Positions 41,555 through 50,524 are shown, numbered from the stretch's first letter. The stretch: DNA of 64,000 nt from Maricaulis sp047308265 (GCF_047308265.1 NZ_JBKQWY010000007.1:62001-126000), one strand, 5' to 3'. The notes: generated from the letters alone by a model not told the origin. Program-made: numbers and translations.

Positions 41555-42154
41555 CTATCCCTGGCGCAGATGAAGATGGCCCGCATTATCCAGCAGCTGA
41601 TCGATCAGATCGCGCGTCGAACCATCAAGGGGTGAGTGGCGCGGATAGCGTTTCTCGGCATGATCGCGATCATTCAGCCAGGCCGTTGTCCAGTGTTCGG
41701 TGTTTTCGATGAAATGTCGGGCCAGGTCTTCGCCGCCCATTTCCAGACAACCGATCAGACACGTATCCACATAGGTTTGTGGAAGCGGGCAGGCGGCCGG
41801 TGCGGGGGCGGGGTCGCGATTGACAACAATCCAGTACCGTCCATCGGGTAGAGAGATGTCCGGCTGGTCAGGGGTGAGACTGCTCTGCTCCAGTTCGACA
41901 AAATCATACCCGCGCTCTCTAAGTCGCAGCGCCGGATCGATGACCGTGGGCATAAGGGCTGCTCGCATGGAGGAGGACGGGTCGGGCCGAACCCCCAGAT
42001 AGGTGGCGTTTTCGTCGGGATACGTCGCAGTCCAGCCGCGCACCCAGCCCTTGGCGGTCACCGGTACGGCGTCACCGTGCATGTTGGAATAGGTTTGACG
42101 GCTATAGGCGCTGAGCAGGCTGCCATACCCTAGAATGTAGTCGGATCGAGACAT
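41555..42154 (-). CDS. Gamma-glutamylcyclotransferase-fold protein
   Basis: A 199-residue protein that opens YILGYGSLLSAYSRQTYSNM, the GYGSL signature of the GGCT/AIG2-like fold. Then come GWVRGWTATYPDENATYLGV and a region containing FVELEQSSLTPDQPD. The position where GGCTs carry the catalytic Glu may be the E of VELEQ, but I cannot place it with certainty. The C-terminal helices (TCLIGCLEMGGEDLARHFIE) are extra. Likely a cytosolic hydrolase or cyclase of gamma-glutamyl compounds. It converges on the PLP enzyme gene. Confidence 0.75.
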   Translation of the reverse strand: MSRSDYILGYGSLLSAYSRQTYSNMHGDAVPVTAKGWVRGWTATYPDENATYLGVRPDPSSSMRAALMPTVIDPALRLRERGYDFVELEQSSLTPDQPDISLPDGRYWIVVNRDPAPAPAACPLPQTYVDTCLIGCLEMGGEDLARHFIENTEHWTTAWLNDRDHAEKRYPRHSPLDGSTRDLIDQLLDNAGHLHLRQG

Positions 42155-42194
42155 ATCAGACTCCTGTTTCCATCATCTAAGCTGCACGCCCGGA

Positions 42195-42233
42195 CAAAAA
42201 AAGACCGCACACCCGGTTTCGGGCATGCGGCCT
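42195..42233 (-). terminator. Rho-independent terminator of the repetitive exported protein gene
   Basis: On the minus strand GGCCGCATGCCCG pairs across a short loop with CCGGGTGTGCGGTC (some G-U pairs), followed by seven T residues (42202-42196). It lies about 38 bp past the stop at 42271. Confidence 0.8.
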
Positions 42234-42254
42234 GTTGTGTTCGGCGCACTCGGC

Positions 42255-42278
42255 GCGATTAGTGGCGCGATTAGTGGC
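42255..42278. repeat. 12-bp direct duplication over a stop codon
   Basis: CGCGATTAGTGG occurs twice in tandem (42255-42266 and 42267-42278). The second copy includes the stop of the 319-residue protein (TAA on the minus strand at 42273-42271), so the stop is duplicated in frame. It resembles the tandem at 1651-1703. Confidence 0.75.
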
Positions 42279-43230
42279 GCGACGACCGACGATAGCTTGA
42301 TTGGGCGACCGGAAGTTCTTCCGAATAGGTTTCGGTTTCAACCGTCTGATTGGTCCCATAGAGATAGGTATTGCCCTGGCTGGCCGGAGCTTGCGGCTGG
42401 CTCTGGGCCACGGCGGGATGCCCCCCGTGGGACGGCGGATTGTAACCTGGCAGATCGATGTCGTTGCAATCCACGAGACGCCATTCCCAGCGCTCGCGCG
42501 AACGCATGGTGTAGCGGGTGACGTTCTCGGTCTGACCATCAACCGTGTGGCGGTCGAGACGGGCCGCCTGGTCGACGACCTGGACAGAATAGCTGTCATA
42601 GAGCGGATCGATCGGAACCTCTTCCACGCGCGCTTCCTGGACCAGGACTTCGCGGGTCACAGAGGAGTATTCCGGATCGTGGGTGATTTCCTGGATGTGG
42701 GCCGGTTGCACCATGACCTGGCGTGTCACCGTGCGATATTCGCCCTCCTCCTCGACAAGGCACCAGACTTCGCCGGTTTCCTCATCGATGCGGGTCATGG
42801 AGGCACCCTGGACATAACCCCGGCGCCAGACCATTTGCGGCTCGCGAACCATGATGGTTTCAGTGACGGTTTCGTGCTGGGCCGGTTGGACCACATATTC
42901 GGTGTAACCTTCGCGCACCAGAACAGTCTCGGTCACGTTTTCATAGACCGGCTCGTGAACAATGTAGCGAAAACCGGGCTCACGGGCGATGTATTCGCGA
43001 ACTTCCGTGCGAAGGCTCGCCGGCAGGGCCGTGTATTGCTCGTAGGCATCACGTGTGGTGACGGTTTCGGTATAGGCATCAAATTCTGGCGCGATCCGCA
43101 CGCGGGCATAACACTCGCCTTGCATGGCTTCTGCAGGCGGGTTCGGCGGTAGCCATTCACGATCGCCAGCAAAGGCTTCAGTGGTCAGCAAAAGCGGCGC
43201 GATAGCCGCGCTCAAGACAAGACGTTTCAT
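42271..43230 (-). CDS. Exported repetitive beta-strand protein, function unknown
   Basis: A 319-residue protein with signal peptide MKRLVLSAAIAPLLLTTEAF. After GECYARVRIAPEFDAYTETV the middle consists of imperfect repeats of a V-T-E/R-x-V-L-V-x-E pattern: VYENVTETVLVREGYTEYVV, HETVTETIMVREPQMVWRRG, YRTVTRQVMVQPAHIQEITH, EYSSVTREVLVQEARVEEVP and LYDSYSVQVVDQAARLDRHT. Four cysteines occur in the mature part. The C-terminal ~50 residues are Gln/Ser/Pro-rich. Similar repeats precede OmpA-like domains in some alphaproteobacteria, but no OmpA domain is present here. GGGGGA lies 6 nt before ATG 43230. Envelope role inferred. Confidence 0.72.
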   Translation of the reverse strand: MKRLVLSAAIAPLLLTTEAFAGDREWLPPNPPAEAMQGECYARVRIAPEFDAYTETVTTRDAYEQYTALPASLRTEVREYIAREPGFRYIVHEPVYENVTETVLVREGYTEYVVQPAQHETVTETIMVREPQMVWRRGYVQGASMTRIDEETGEVWCLVEEEGEYRTVTRQVMVQPAHIQEITHDPEYSSVTREVLVQEARVEEVPIDPLYDSYSVQVVDQAARLDRHTVDGQTENVTRYTMRSRERWEWRLVDCNDIDLPGYNPPSHGGHPAVAQSQPQAPASQGNTYLYGTNQTVETETYSEELPVAQSSYRRSSRH

Positions 43231-43373
43231 GTAAATTCCCCCGAATACTATGGCGTGCGCCAAGACAGCCTGAAACAGGGGAGACGTTAACCTTAATTAA
43301 TCCGCAATCGGAAGGAAAATTTCGCCAAACCACTCGAGTTTCACCTGATGGTTGTTTGGCTTGATTGCGTGTT

Positions 43374-43436
43374 CCCCTGAGAAGTATATCAAACAACAAT
43401 TTCTGTTTGTTGATTGACTGTATTTCTCCTCAGGGG
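43374..43436. repeat. Large imperfect inverted repeat downstream of the AbgT gene
   Basis: CCCCTGAG (43374-43381) is mirrored by CTCAGGGG (43429-43436), with further pairing inside (CAAACA at 43390-43395 with TGTTTG at 43404-43409). It lies directly after the AbgT stop on the minus strand. There is no T tract, so it may be a transcript-stabilising or weak termination structure. Confidence 0.55.
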
Positions 43437-43446
43437 AGGTTCGCGT

Positions 43447-45039
43447 CTATTGTGCCTGAATGAGGTAAAAGGTGGGAGAGCCGGGCCCGACCGGCAGTTT
43501 GAGAACAAAGGCCCAGAGATAGAAGAAGCTGCTCCAGGTCACCAGGAAGGCAATTGAATAGGGCAGCATCATTGCGATCATGGTGCCCACTCCAAGATCC
43601 TTCTTGTAACGGGTCGCCCAGGCCAGGATGAGCCCGAAATAGCTCATCATCGGGGTCACGATATTGGTCGAGGAATCGCCGATCCGGTAAGCCGCCTGGA
43701 TCACTTCAGGCGAGAAACCGATAATCATCAGCATGGGTACGAAGATGGGGGCGGTCACCGCCCATTGCGCCGAGGCCGATCCGAGGGACAGGTTGATCAC
43801 GGCACAGATCAGGATAAAGGCGAAGAAGATCAATGGCCCGGTCATGCCCGTGCTCTGCAGGAAATTGGCTCCGGCAACAGCGGTAATCGAACCCAGATTG
43901 GTCCAGCCAAAGAAGGCGACGAACTGCGCCGCAAAAAATACCAGGACGATGTAAAGGCCGAGGCTGGAGAGTCCCGTGGCCATGCCGTCAATAATGTCCC
44001 GGTCGTTTTTCATCGTGCCGGCTCCGCGCCCATAGGCAAATCCGGTGATCACGAAGAAGATCAGGATCCACACGACAAATCCGCGGAAGAAAGGCGAATT
44101 GAATCGGTCGCCCGTGTCCGGATTGCGCAGAATGCCCCATTCGGGAATGAGTGTGATCGCCATCAGGGCCAGCACAAGAATGAAGCCGGCAAGGGCATAC
44201 CACAGGCCCCGTTTTTCTGGCGCGGTGAGGGATTCCATCATCCGCTCGTCGAGCAGGGTCTGATCCGCGCCGGATTTGTCGTACGCGCCCAGCTTGGGCT
44301 CGACGATGAAAATCGTGACGAGTGAGCCGACCAGCGTGATCAGGAAGGTCGAAGCGACCATGAAATACCAGTTCGAGGTGGGCAGGACGATATAGTCCGG
44401 ATCGACCAGCTGGGCGGCTTCCTGGGTAATCCCCGCAAGGAGCGGATCGATCGTGCCAATCAGCAGGTTGGCGCTATACCCGCCCGATACACCGGCAAAG
44501 GCAGCGGCCATGCCGGCCAGCGGATGACGGCCCAGTGCGTAGAAAATCGCACCCGCCAGCGGGATCAGGACGACATATCCCACTTCCGAGGCGGTGTTCG
44601 ACACAATGCCGGCGAAGACGATGGCCACAGTGACCAGGTGGCGCGGTGCACCGAGCACCATGCCCCGGACCGCGGCTGAGAGGAGGCCGGATTTCTCCGC
44701 GACACCCACACCCAGCATGGCGACAAGCACCACGCCGAGCGGTGCAAAGCCTGTGAAATTCGCGGTGATTGAGGTCCAGATCCGGCGGAAACCGTCAGCG
44801 TTTAACAGGCTGACCGCGCGGATCATGCCGTCTTCAGCCACACCCCGGGCGCCCGCCGGCCGGGGGTCGACGACCGCCAGCTCGAGCCAGCCGACAACGC
44901 CGGACAGCAGGATGACAAAGATCGCCAGCAGGGCGAACAGGCTCACCGGGTGCGGCAACAAATTCCCCATCCACTCGACCCAGTCGAGAAAGCGGGTGAA
45001 CAGATTGCGGCGCGGTTCCGGTGCGGATGCGTCGGCCAT
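43447..45039 (-). CDS. AbgT-family transporter
   Basis: A 530-residue inner-membrane protein with about 12 hydrophobic helices. The family is recognisable from FLDWVEWMGNLLPHPVSLFA, PLGVVLVAMLGVGVAEKSGL, VGYVVLIPLAGAIFYALGRH, GSITAVAGANFLQSTG, SASAQWAVTAPIFVPMLMII and GDSSTNIVTPMMSYFGLILA. AbgT proteins import p-aminobenzoyl-glutamate, or export sulfonamides and PABA in some members. The start at 45039 (MADASAPEPRRN) follows GGGGAG by 7 nt. No folate or hydrolase partner genes are beside it. Confidence 0.93.
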   Translation of the reverse strand: MADASAPEPRRNLFTRFLDWVEWMGNLLPHPVSLFALLAIFVILLSGVVGWLELAVVDPRPAGARGVAEDGMIRAVSLLNADGFRRIWTSITANFTGFAPLGVVLVAMLGVGVAEKSGLLSAAVRGMVLGAPRHLVTVAIVFAGIVSNTASEVGYVVLIPLAGAIFYALGRHPLAGMAAAFAGVSGGYSANLLIGTIDPLLAGITQEAAQLVDPDYIVLPTSNWYFMVASTFLITLVGSLVTIFIVEPKLGAYDKSGADQTLLDERMMESLTAPEKRGLWYALAGFILVLALMAITLIPEWGILRNPDTGDRFNSPFFRGFVVWILIFFVITGFAYGRGAGTMKNDRDIIDGMATGLSSLGLYIVLVFFAAQFVAFFGWTNLGSITAVAGANFLQSTGMTGPLIFFAFILICAVINLSLGSASAQWAVTAPIFVPMLMIIGFSPEVIQAAYRIGDSSTNIVTPMMSYFGLILAWATRYKKDLGVGTMIAMMLPYSIAFLVTWSSFFYLWAFVLKLPVGPGSPTFYLIQAQ

Positions 45040-45079
45040 GAGCGGTCTCCCCTTGTTCCGCATACTCTTTGAGGGTGAG

Positions 45080-45099
45080 TGCACCGCGTCTGCGGTGCA
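45080..45099. repeat. Palindrome TGCACCGC-N4-GCGGTGCA upstream of AbgT
   Basis: Perfect 8-bp arms at 45080-45087 and 45092-45099, about 40 bp upstream of the AbgT start. It could be an operator for the transporter gene or a hairpin after the upstream lipoprotein gene; no T run follows. Confidence 0.5.
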
Positions 45100-45137
45100 A
45101 AATCAACAGTGCGATACAAGGGGAAACAGTTGAAACC

Positions 45138-45935
45138 TCACGGTTGCGCGGTTTGGTGGGCGAGTTGTGCCTGTTCCTGCAGCGTGATGAAACCCTGCGA
45201 GAGATCGCTCATCAAATCACTGATGGCCACCATCTGGATCGCTTCGTGATGCTGGGCCTGGCTGTCCCAGGCCCGGGTGGCGGTTGTGGTGCGACTGTCC
45301 TCGGAGAAGCCGCTGGCCATGATGTAGGGATAGCCGTTGCGCACATCCAGCAGGATAGCCGAGGCGGTTCCATTGATGGTGACATTGCGTGACGGCGCCA
45401 TGAACAGGCCAATTACCGTCCAATCGGTCACCGACAGCGCATTTTGCCGTGTATCGGTGCTGGAGGCGACCTCATAGACCAGTAGATAGTCGATGTGTTG
45501 GCGCGCGGCACCACGACGGAGATTGTCCATCAGGAGCCGATTGCGATTGGCTCCGTGCACATCCGTTTGGGCCACAGAGCTCATGATAAGCGGGCTCAGC
45601 GGAACAAAATCGCCCATGCCGGCGGCGTCTTGCTCTGCAAACTCCTGCCAGAGCTGCATTTCCGCCAACGAGGCCTGGGTCAGTTGTCCGCGTTCGATCC
45701 GGGCAAGGCCAAAACGGGCCGGCAGGATGATGTGCGGGTTGATCGACGCGATCTCACGGATTTCGGCGTCGAGATCGGTGGATGAGTAGGCGTTCTCACC
45801 CGGCTGGCCGGTCTCATAAGGTCCCGCTGCATAGCGGGCGAGATAGTCGTCGCCGGATGTGTATTGAACCGTTTCGCAGCCTGCGAGCCCAAGGGCAGCT
45901 GCAGCGCAGGCCACTATCATAAGGTGTTTCATCAT
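45138..45935 (-). CDS. Hypothetical lipoprotein
   Basis: A 265-residue protein with a lipoprotein signal (MIVACAAAALGLAGCETVQY, lipobox LAGC). The mature part contains ARFGLARIERGQLTQASLAE, DNLRRGAARQHIDYLLVYEV, FMAPSRNVTINGTASAILLD and VRNGYPYIMASGFSEDSRTT. The IDYLLVYEV...LDVRNGYP pattern resembles secreted proteins that compute or report a string-like value, but no family can be named. It is monocistronic, ~100 bp upstream of AbgT on the same strand. Confidence 0.7.
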   Translation of the reverse strand: MMKHLMIVACAAAALGLAGCETVQYTSGDDYLARYAAGPYETGQPGENAYSSTDLDAEIREIASINPHIILPARFGLARIERGQLTQASLAEMQLWQEFAEQDAAGMGDFVPLSPLIMSSVAQTDVHGANRNRLLMDNLRRGAARQHIDYLLVYEVASSTDTRQNALSVTDWTVIGLFMAPSRNVTINGTASAILLDVRNGYPYIMASGFSEDSRTTTATRAWDSQAQHHEAIQMVAISDLMSDLSQGFITLQEQAQLAHQTAQP

Positions 45936-46000
45936 GTCCCTCCATCCCAGCCCGGGTGGAGAGAAACGGTCAAACCGGGCGGAATGCGGGCCAAACCAAG

Positions 46001-46033
46001 AAAAAATCCCGGCAAGCCAGCTTGCCGGGATTT
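46001..46033 (-). terminator. Rho-independent terminator of the upstream M13 peptidase gene
   Basis: TCCCGGCAAG (46007-46016) and CTTGCCGGGA (46021-46030) form a perfect 10-bp stem; on the minus strand it is followed by TTTTTT. It lies about 25 bp after the peptidase stop. Confidence 0.9.
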
Positions 46034-46057
46034 CTGTGTGTCAGTGCGAGGTGCGCC

Positions 46058-48190
46058 TTACCAGATGGAGACACGCTCTTCCGGCGGCAGGTACAGCTCA
46101 TGCTCTTCGGTGATGCCGAAGGCTTCATACCAGCCCGGCTGGTTCCGGACAGCACCATTGATGCGGTACTGGGCCGGAGAGTGCGGACCACGGCGCAATT
46201 GCTGCAGCATGGCCTGATCCGTCATCAGGTTCCGCCAGACCTGGGCCCAGGCCATGTAGAAGCGCTGCTCACCCGTGAAACCCTCCAGCACAGGGGCTTC
46301 ACCGCCATGATCTTCCAGGTAGAGCTGGTAGGCGCGGAAGGCCATGGAGAGGCCGCCCACATCACCGATGTTTTCACCCAGAGCCAGGCGTCCGTTCACA
46401 AACTCGCCCTCGATCGGGGAGAATTCGCTGTACTGGGCCGCAAGGCGATCTGTGAGTGTGTCGAAATTGGCGCGGCTATCGGCTGTCCACCAATCGCGCA
46501 GAACGCCATCGCCATCAGACCGGCTGCCCTGGTCATCAAAGCCATGGCCCATTTCGTGGCCGATCACCGCGCCGATACCGCCGAAATTGACGGCCGGGTC
46601 AGCATGAGGATCGAAGAAGGGGCCTTGCAGGATGGCGGCCGGGAAAACGATCTCGTTTGCCGTGGAGGAGTAATAGGCATTCACCGTCTGCGGGCTCATA
46701 CCCCATTCCCAGTCACGGATCGGGCCACCGAGACGTGAACGACTGTCAGCGCGTGCCCAGGCTGCGATGCGCTCGGCATTGCCAAACAGATCATCGGCGC
46801 TGATCTCGATGGAAGAATAGTCCGGCCACTGATCCGGATAGCCGATTTTCGGCGTGAAGTTCTCCAGCTTGTAGAGGGCACCTTCACGGGTCTCGTCATC
46901 CATCCATTCTAGCGTCTCGATCCGTTCGCGCAGGGCACGGCCGAGATAGTCCACCAGTACTTCCATCTGTGCCTTGTATTCCGGCGGGAAATACTGGTCG
47001 ACATAGACTTGGCCGACGGTCATGCCCATAGAGCCATTGACGTACTGGATACCGCGCGATTCCAGCGGGCGCGGAGCGTCCACACCCGACAGCGTGCGGT
47101 TCCAGAAGTCGAATGAACGCTCGTAGAATTCCGGCGTCAGACGGTTTCGGTTGGATGACATGTAACGATAGGTCATCCAGTCTTTCCAGGTGTCCACGGG
47201 GATATCCGTGAACAGTGCAGCCAGGCCGTCAATCGCCGTGTCCTGGCGGATCACGATCTCGGTCTGATCGGCAAACTCCATGGCTTCCCAGAAGACCGGC
47301 CAATCGAAGCCCGGCGCGCGGGCGGCCAGATCGTCCATGCTCATCAGGTTATAGGTGCGGGTCCGGTCGCGGCTGTCCTGACGGGTCCAGTGGATCTCCG
47401 CGATTGCGGTTTCGAGCTCGAGAATGCGCGCTGCCCGATCATCACCGCCATCCATGCCGATCATCTCGAACACATCGGAAATGTATTCGACATACGCGTC
47501 ACGGAAGGCCTGGTAGCGTTCGTTGTCTTCCAGATAATAGTCGCGGGTCGGCAGGCCGAGACCGGACTGGCTCATGGCCACGATGTAACGGTCGGGATTG
47601 CCCTGGTCGCGGGTTACACCTGCGCCAAAGATGGAGGCAATGCCGGGCTGACCCATGAGGTCGGCGATGTCGGTGTGCGAGACCGCGGCCGCGATGAGAT
47701 CCAGTTTCGGGCGGGCCGGTTCAAAACCCAGCTCGCTCAGCAAATCCTGGTTCATGAAGGACTGGTATAGATCGCCGATCTGTTGTTCCGGAGTGCCTGC
47801 GGCGCCATTGGCGGAGACAGCGTCCGAAATAATGCCCTCGATCCGCTCTTCCGAGAGAAGATAGAGCTCGGTGAAGGAGCCGAAGCGCGAGAAGCCGGTC
47901 GGCATTTCGGTGTTTTGCAGCCAGGCCTCGTTGACGAAGCGGTTGAAGTCGTCGCCCGGATGAATGGCGGCGTCGACATTTTCCGTCTCGATGCCCCAGG
48001 TGCCAAGCCGTGGTGTGCCGGTGGACGGATCGCCCACGCCCACTTGGGCGGTCTCGACTTCGGTGTTGGCCGTTGTGGTCTCAGCCGTTGTGGTCTCAGC
48101 CGTTGTGGTCTCAGCCGTCGTGTCTTCGCTCGCAGGCGCACAGGCCGCGATGAAGGCCAGCGCGGTGCCAGCCATAAGGAATTGTTTCAT
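46058..48190 (-). CDS. M13 (neprilysin-like) metallopeptidase, lipoprotein
   Basis: A 710-residue exported zinc protease. The N-terminus MKQFLMAGTALAFIAACAPA is a lipoprotein signal. A Thr/Glu linker follows with three TTAET units. The zinc motif is VIGHEMGHGFDDQG (H545, E546, H549) and the third ligand is in LGENIGDVGG. Other family landmarks are VNAYYSSTANEIVFPAAILQ and the C-terminal YRINGAVRNQPGWYEAF, ending VSIW. Neprilysin-like enzymes degrade small peptides; in bacteria the substrates are mostly unknown. It ends in its own terminator and is separate from the downstream paralogue. Confidence 0.93.
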   Translation of the reverse strand: MKQFLMAGTALAFIAACAPASEDTTAETTTAETTTAETTTANTEVETAQVGVGDPSTGTPRLGTWGIETENVDAAIHPGDDFNRFVNEAWLQNTEMPTGFSRFGSFTELYLLSEERIEGIISDAVSANGAAGTPEQQIGDLYQSFMNQDLLSELGFEPARPKLDLIAAAVSHTDIADLMGQPGIASIFGAGVTRDQGNPDRYIVAMSQSGLGLPTRDYYLEDNERYQAFRDAYVEYISDVFEMIGMDGGDDRAARILELETAIAEIHWTRQDSRDRTRTYNLMSMDDLAARAPGFDWPVFWEAMEFADQTEIVIRQDTAIDGLAALFTDIPVDTWKDWMTYRYMSSNRNRLTPEFYERSFDFWNRTLSGVDAPRPLESRGIQYVNGSMGMTVGQVYVDQYFPPEYKAQMEVLVDYLGRALRERIETLEWMDDETREGALYKLENFTPKIGYPDQWPDYSSIEISADDLFGNAERIAAWARADSRSRLGGPIRDWEWGMSPQTVNAYYSSTANEIVFPAAILQGPFFDPHADPAVNFGGIGAVIGHEMGHGFDDQGSRSDGDGVLRDWWTADSRANFDTLTDRLAAQYSEFSPIEGEFVNGRLALGENIGDVGGLSMAFRAYQLYLEDHGGEAPVLEGFTGEQRFYMAWAQVWRNLMTDQAMLQQLRRGPHSPAQYRINGAVRNQPGWYEAFGITEEHELYLPPEERVSIW
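48073..48117. repeat. 15-bp coding tandem repeat (three copies)
   Basis: The unit GTTGTGGTCTCAGCC is repeated about three times. On the minus strand it encodes TTAET units in the linker after the lipoprotein Cys of the M13 peptidase. Copy number is likely to vary between strains. Confidence 0.8.
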
Positions 48191-48309
48191 ATCTATCTCC
48201 CCCGAAAAATCGGTTTTGAAATCCCCACCTCTACACTAGTGCGCGTCGTTAGCGTGGCAAATGACGGATACGTCACTTTTATCACCAGACCAGACGAGTC
48301 TTCGGGCAC

Positions 48310-48340
48310 AAAAAACCCCGACCGCGAGGGCCGGGGTTCT
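48310..48340 (-). terminator. Rho-independent terminator of the second M13 peptidase gene
   Basis: AACCCCG/CGGGGTT-type stem with inner CC-GG pairing (48314-48337), followed on the minus strand by TTTTTT (48315-48310). It lies ~22 bp past the stop at 48362. Confidence 0.82.
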
Positions 48341-48361
48341 TCGGTTGGATAGGGTCGGACC

Positions 48362-50434
48362 CTACCAGATTTTGACGCGCTCTTCAGGCGGCAGGTAAAG
48401 GGCATTCTCTTCGGTGACACCGAAGGCCTCATACCAGGCGTCCAGATTGCGGACGACGCCATTGGTGCGATACTGTGACGGGCTGTGTGGGTCGGTTGTC
48501 AGGCGCGAGATCAGATTGTCCTCGCGATAGAGACGGCGCCAGACTTGGGCCCAGGCCAGGAAGAAGCGCTGATCTCCGGTGAAGCCGTCGATCACCGGAG
48601 CTTCACCATCATAATGCTCGTCCACATACAGACGATAGGCTGTGTAGGCCATTTGCAGGCCGCCCAGATCGCCGATGTTCTCGCCCATGGTGAAGGTACC
48701 GTTCACGCTATAGCCCTCGATCGGCGAGTAACCGTCATACTGAGCACCGAGACGGCCGGCGCGTTCCATGAACTGGGCATTGGTGTCCATCGACCACCAG
48801 TCGCGGATGCGGCCGGCTTCATCGAAACGACGGCCTTGATCATCGAAACCATGCCCGATCTCGTGGCCGATCACGGCTCCGATGGCACCGTAATTGATGG
48901 CCGGGTCAGCTTCGGCATCAAAGAAGGGGGCCTGAAGAATGCCGGCGGGGAAGGTGATCTGGTTCATCAACGGATTGTAGGAGGCGTTGACCGTCTGCGG
49001 CGGGTAAGGCCAGGCATCACGATCAACCGGACCCTGCAGGTCTTCCAGCTGCTCATTCCAGCCGAATTCGGCCAGACGCATTGTATTGCCGAAAAGGTCA
49101 TCGGCTTCGATTGTCAGCTCGGAGTAGTCGGTCCATTCATCCGGATAACCGATCCGGGGCTCGAAGGTCGACAGTTTCAAAAGCGCCTGTTCGCGCGTGG
49201 CCTCATCCATCCAGACGAGATTTTCCAGCCGCCCCTCGAACGCGGTGGTCAGATTGGCAACCAGTTCTTCCATTGCGGTTTTGCTGGCCGGCGGGAAGTG
49301 GCGCTCGACATAGACCTGGCCGACGGCTTCGCCGAGCTGTCCACCGACAAGGTTGACGCCTCGACGGTCACGCGGGCGCTGTTCCTCGATGCCGTTCAGC
49401 GTAGCGCTGTAAAAATTGAAACGCGCTTCGTCATAGGCGGCCGGGAGATTGCCCGCGAAAGACGAGAGGAAATGGAAGGTCAGATAGTCTTTCCAGACAT
49501 CCACCGACGTGTTGGCGAAGACATCACCCGCAGCCGTCAGGGCGCTGGGCTGGGCGACGAGATAGGCCGGCACGCTGTCCAGGCCCAGGGCGGCCATGCT
49601 GCCCGGGAAATCGAGCTGGGGAGCGAGGGCGTCCAGCTCTTCCAGGGTGCGCATATTGTAGATCTTCTGGATGTCGCGGCTGTCTTCCTGGGTCCAGTGG
49701 CCTTCCGCGATCGCGGTTTCCACAGCCATGATGGCCTCGGCCTTGGTCTGGGCATCGGCGATGCCGGCCAGAGTTAGAATTTGCGCGATATAGGCGATGT
49801 ACGCGGTGCGGTATTCGCCAAAACGCTCGCTATCCATGTCCAGATAGTATTCGCGGTCCGGCAGACCGAGTCCGCTTTGTCCCACGAAGACCGTGTAGCG
49901 TGTTGTATCGGCCGGGTCAGGGATAATGCCCGCACCAAATGGCGACTGGTGATAGGTCGTCGCAAAAAGGGCGCGGATATCGTCGAGGGTTTCGGCGGAA
50001 GCGATCTCGTCGAGATAAGGCTGGGCGGGGGTCAGGCCGCGCGCTTCAATGGTCTCGGTATCCATCCAGGAGGCGTAGAGGTCGCCGACCTGCTGGCCCA
50101 CAGTGCCTTCGGCGCCGCCACTGGCGGCAAGGTCGAGAATGATCGCCTTGACGTCCGCTTCCGCCTCGATGGCGAGTTCGGTGAACATGCCGTAATTCGA
50201 GCGATCAGACGGGATTACGGTCGAGTCCAGCCAGCTGCCATTGGCGTAACGATAGAAGTCATCGCCCGGCGCATAGCCGGTATCCATGCCGGCGATATCA
50301 AAGCCCCATTCGCCGATATCGGCGGCGACGGTTCGAGTGGTGGTGGTGTTGGCGGCGTTGTTCGCCAGTGCGACGGTACCCAGACCGCCCGCGATGATTG
50401 CCACCGCAGCGGCACTTGTCAGAAGTTTCTTCAT
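48362..50434 (-). CDS. M13 (neprilysin-like) metallopeptidase, secreted
   Basis: A 690-residue paralogue of the neighbouring peptidase. The signal peptide runs to ALANN. The zinc motif is VIGHEIGHGFDDQGRR (H524, E525, H528) with third ligand in MGENIGDLGG. Shared landmarks include VNASYNPLMNQITFPAGILQ and YRTNGVVRNLDAWYEAFGV, ending VKIW. It lacks the lipobox and the TTAET linker of its partner, so it should be freely periplasmic or secreted. The pair probably arose by local duplication. Separate terminators mean separate transcripts. Confidence 0.93.
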   Translation of the reverse strand: MKKLLTSAAAVAIIAGGLGTVALANNAANTTTTRTVAADIGEWGFDIAGMDTGYAPGDDFYRYANGSWLDSTVIPSDRSNYGMFTELAIEAEADVKAIILDLAASGGAEGTVGQQVGDLYASWMDTETIEARGLTPAQPYLDEIASAETLDDIRALFATTYHQSPFGAGIIPDPADTTRYTVFVGQSGLGLPDREYYLDMDSERFGEYRTAYIAYIAQILTLAGIADAQTKAEAIMAVETAIAEGHWTQEDSRDIQKIYNMRTLEELDALAPQLDFPGSMAALGLDSVPAYLVAQPSALTAAGDVFANTSVDVWKDYLTFHFLSSFAGNLPAAYDEARFNFYSATLNGIEEQRPRDRRGVNLVGGQLGEAVGQVYVERHFPPASKTAMEELVANLTTAFEGRLENLVWMDEATREQALLKLSTFEPRIGYPDEWTDYSELTIEADDLFGNTMRLAEFGWNEQLEDLQGPVDRDAWPYPPQTVNASYNPLMNQITFPAGILQAPFFDAEADPAINYGAIGAVIGHEIGHGFDDQGRRFDEAGRIRDWWSMDTNAQFMERAGRLGAQYDGYSPIEGYSVNGTFTMGENIGDLGGLQMAYTAYRLYVDEHYDGEAPVIDGFTGDQRFFLAWAQVWRRLYREDNLISRLTTDPHSPSQYRTNGVVRNLDAWYEAFGVTEENALYLPPEERVKIW

Positions 50435-50470
50435 TGTCGTCTCTCCCCACGAGATCTCTAGACAAAAGTG

Positions 50471-50508
50471 AAAAAAGCCCCGCCGACCCTGATGGGGATC
50501 GGCGGGGC
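50471..50508 (-). terminator. Rho-independent terminator of the RND efflux operon
   Basis: GCCCCGCCGA (50477-50486) pairs with TCGGCGGGGC (50499-50508), extended by CCC/GGG inside; on the minus strand it is followed by TTTTTT. It lies 17 bp past the pump gene stop. Confidence 0.88.
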
Positions 50509-50524
50509 GGGTTGAAGCGCCGAA

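Noticed and set aside
43286..43300. CtrA-like GTTAA-N6-TTAA site
   Set aside because: CtrA sites have a 7-bp spacer (TTAA-N7-TTAA). This has six and could be chance in a short AT-rich run.
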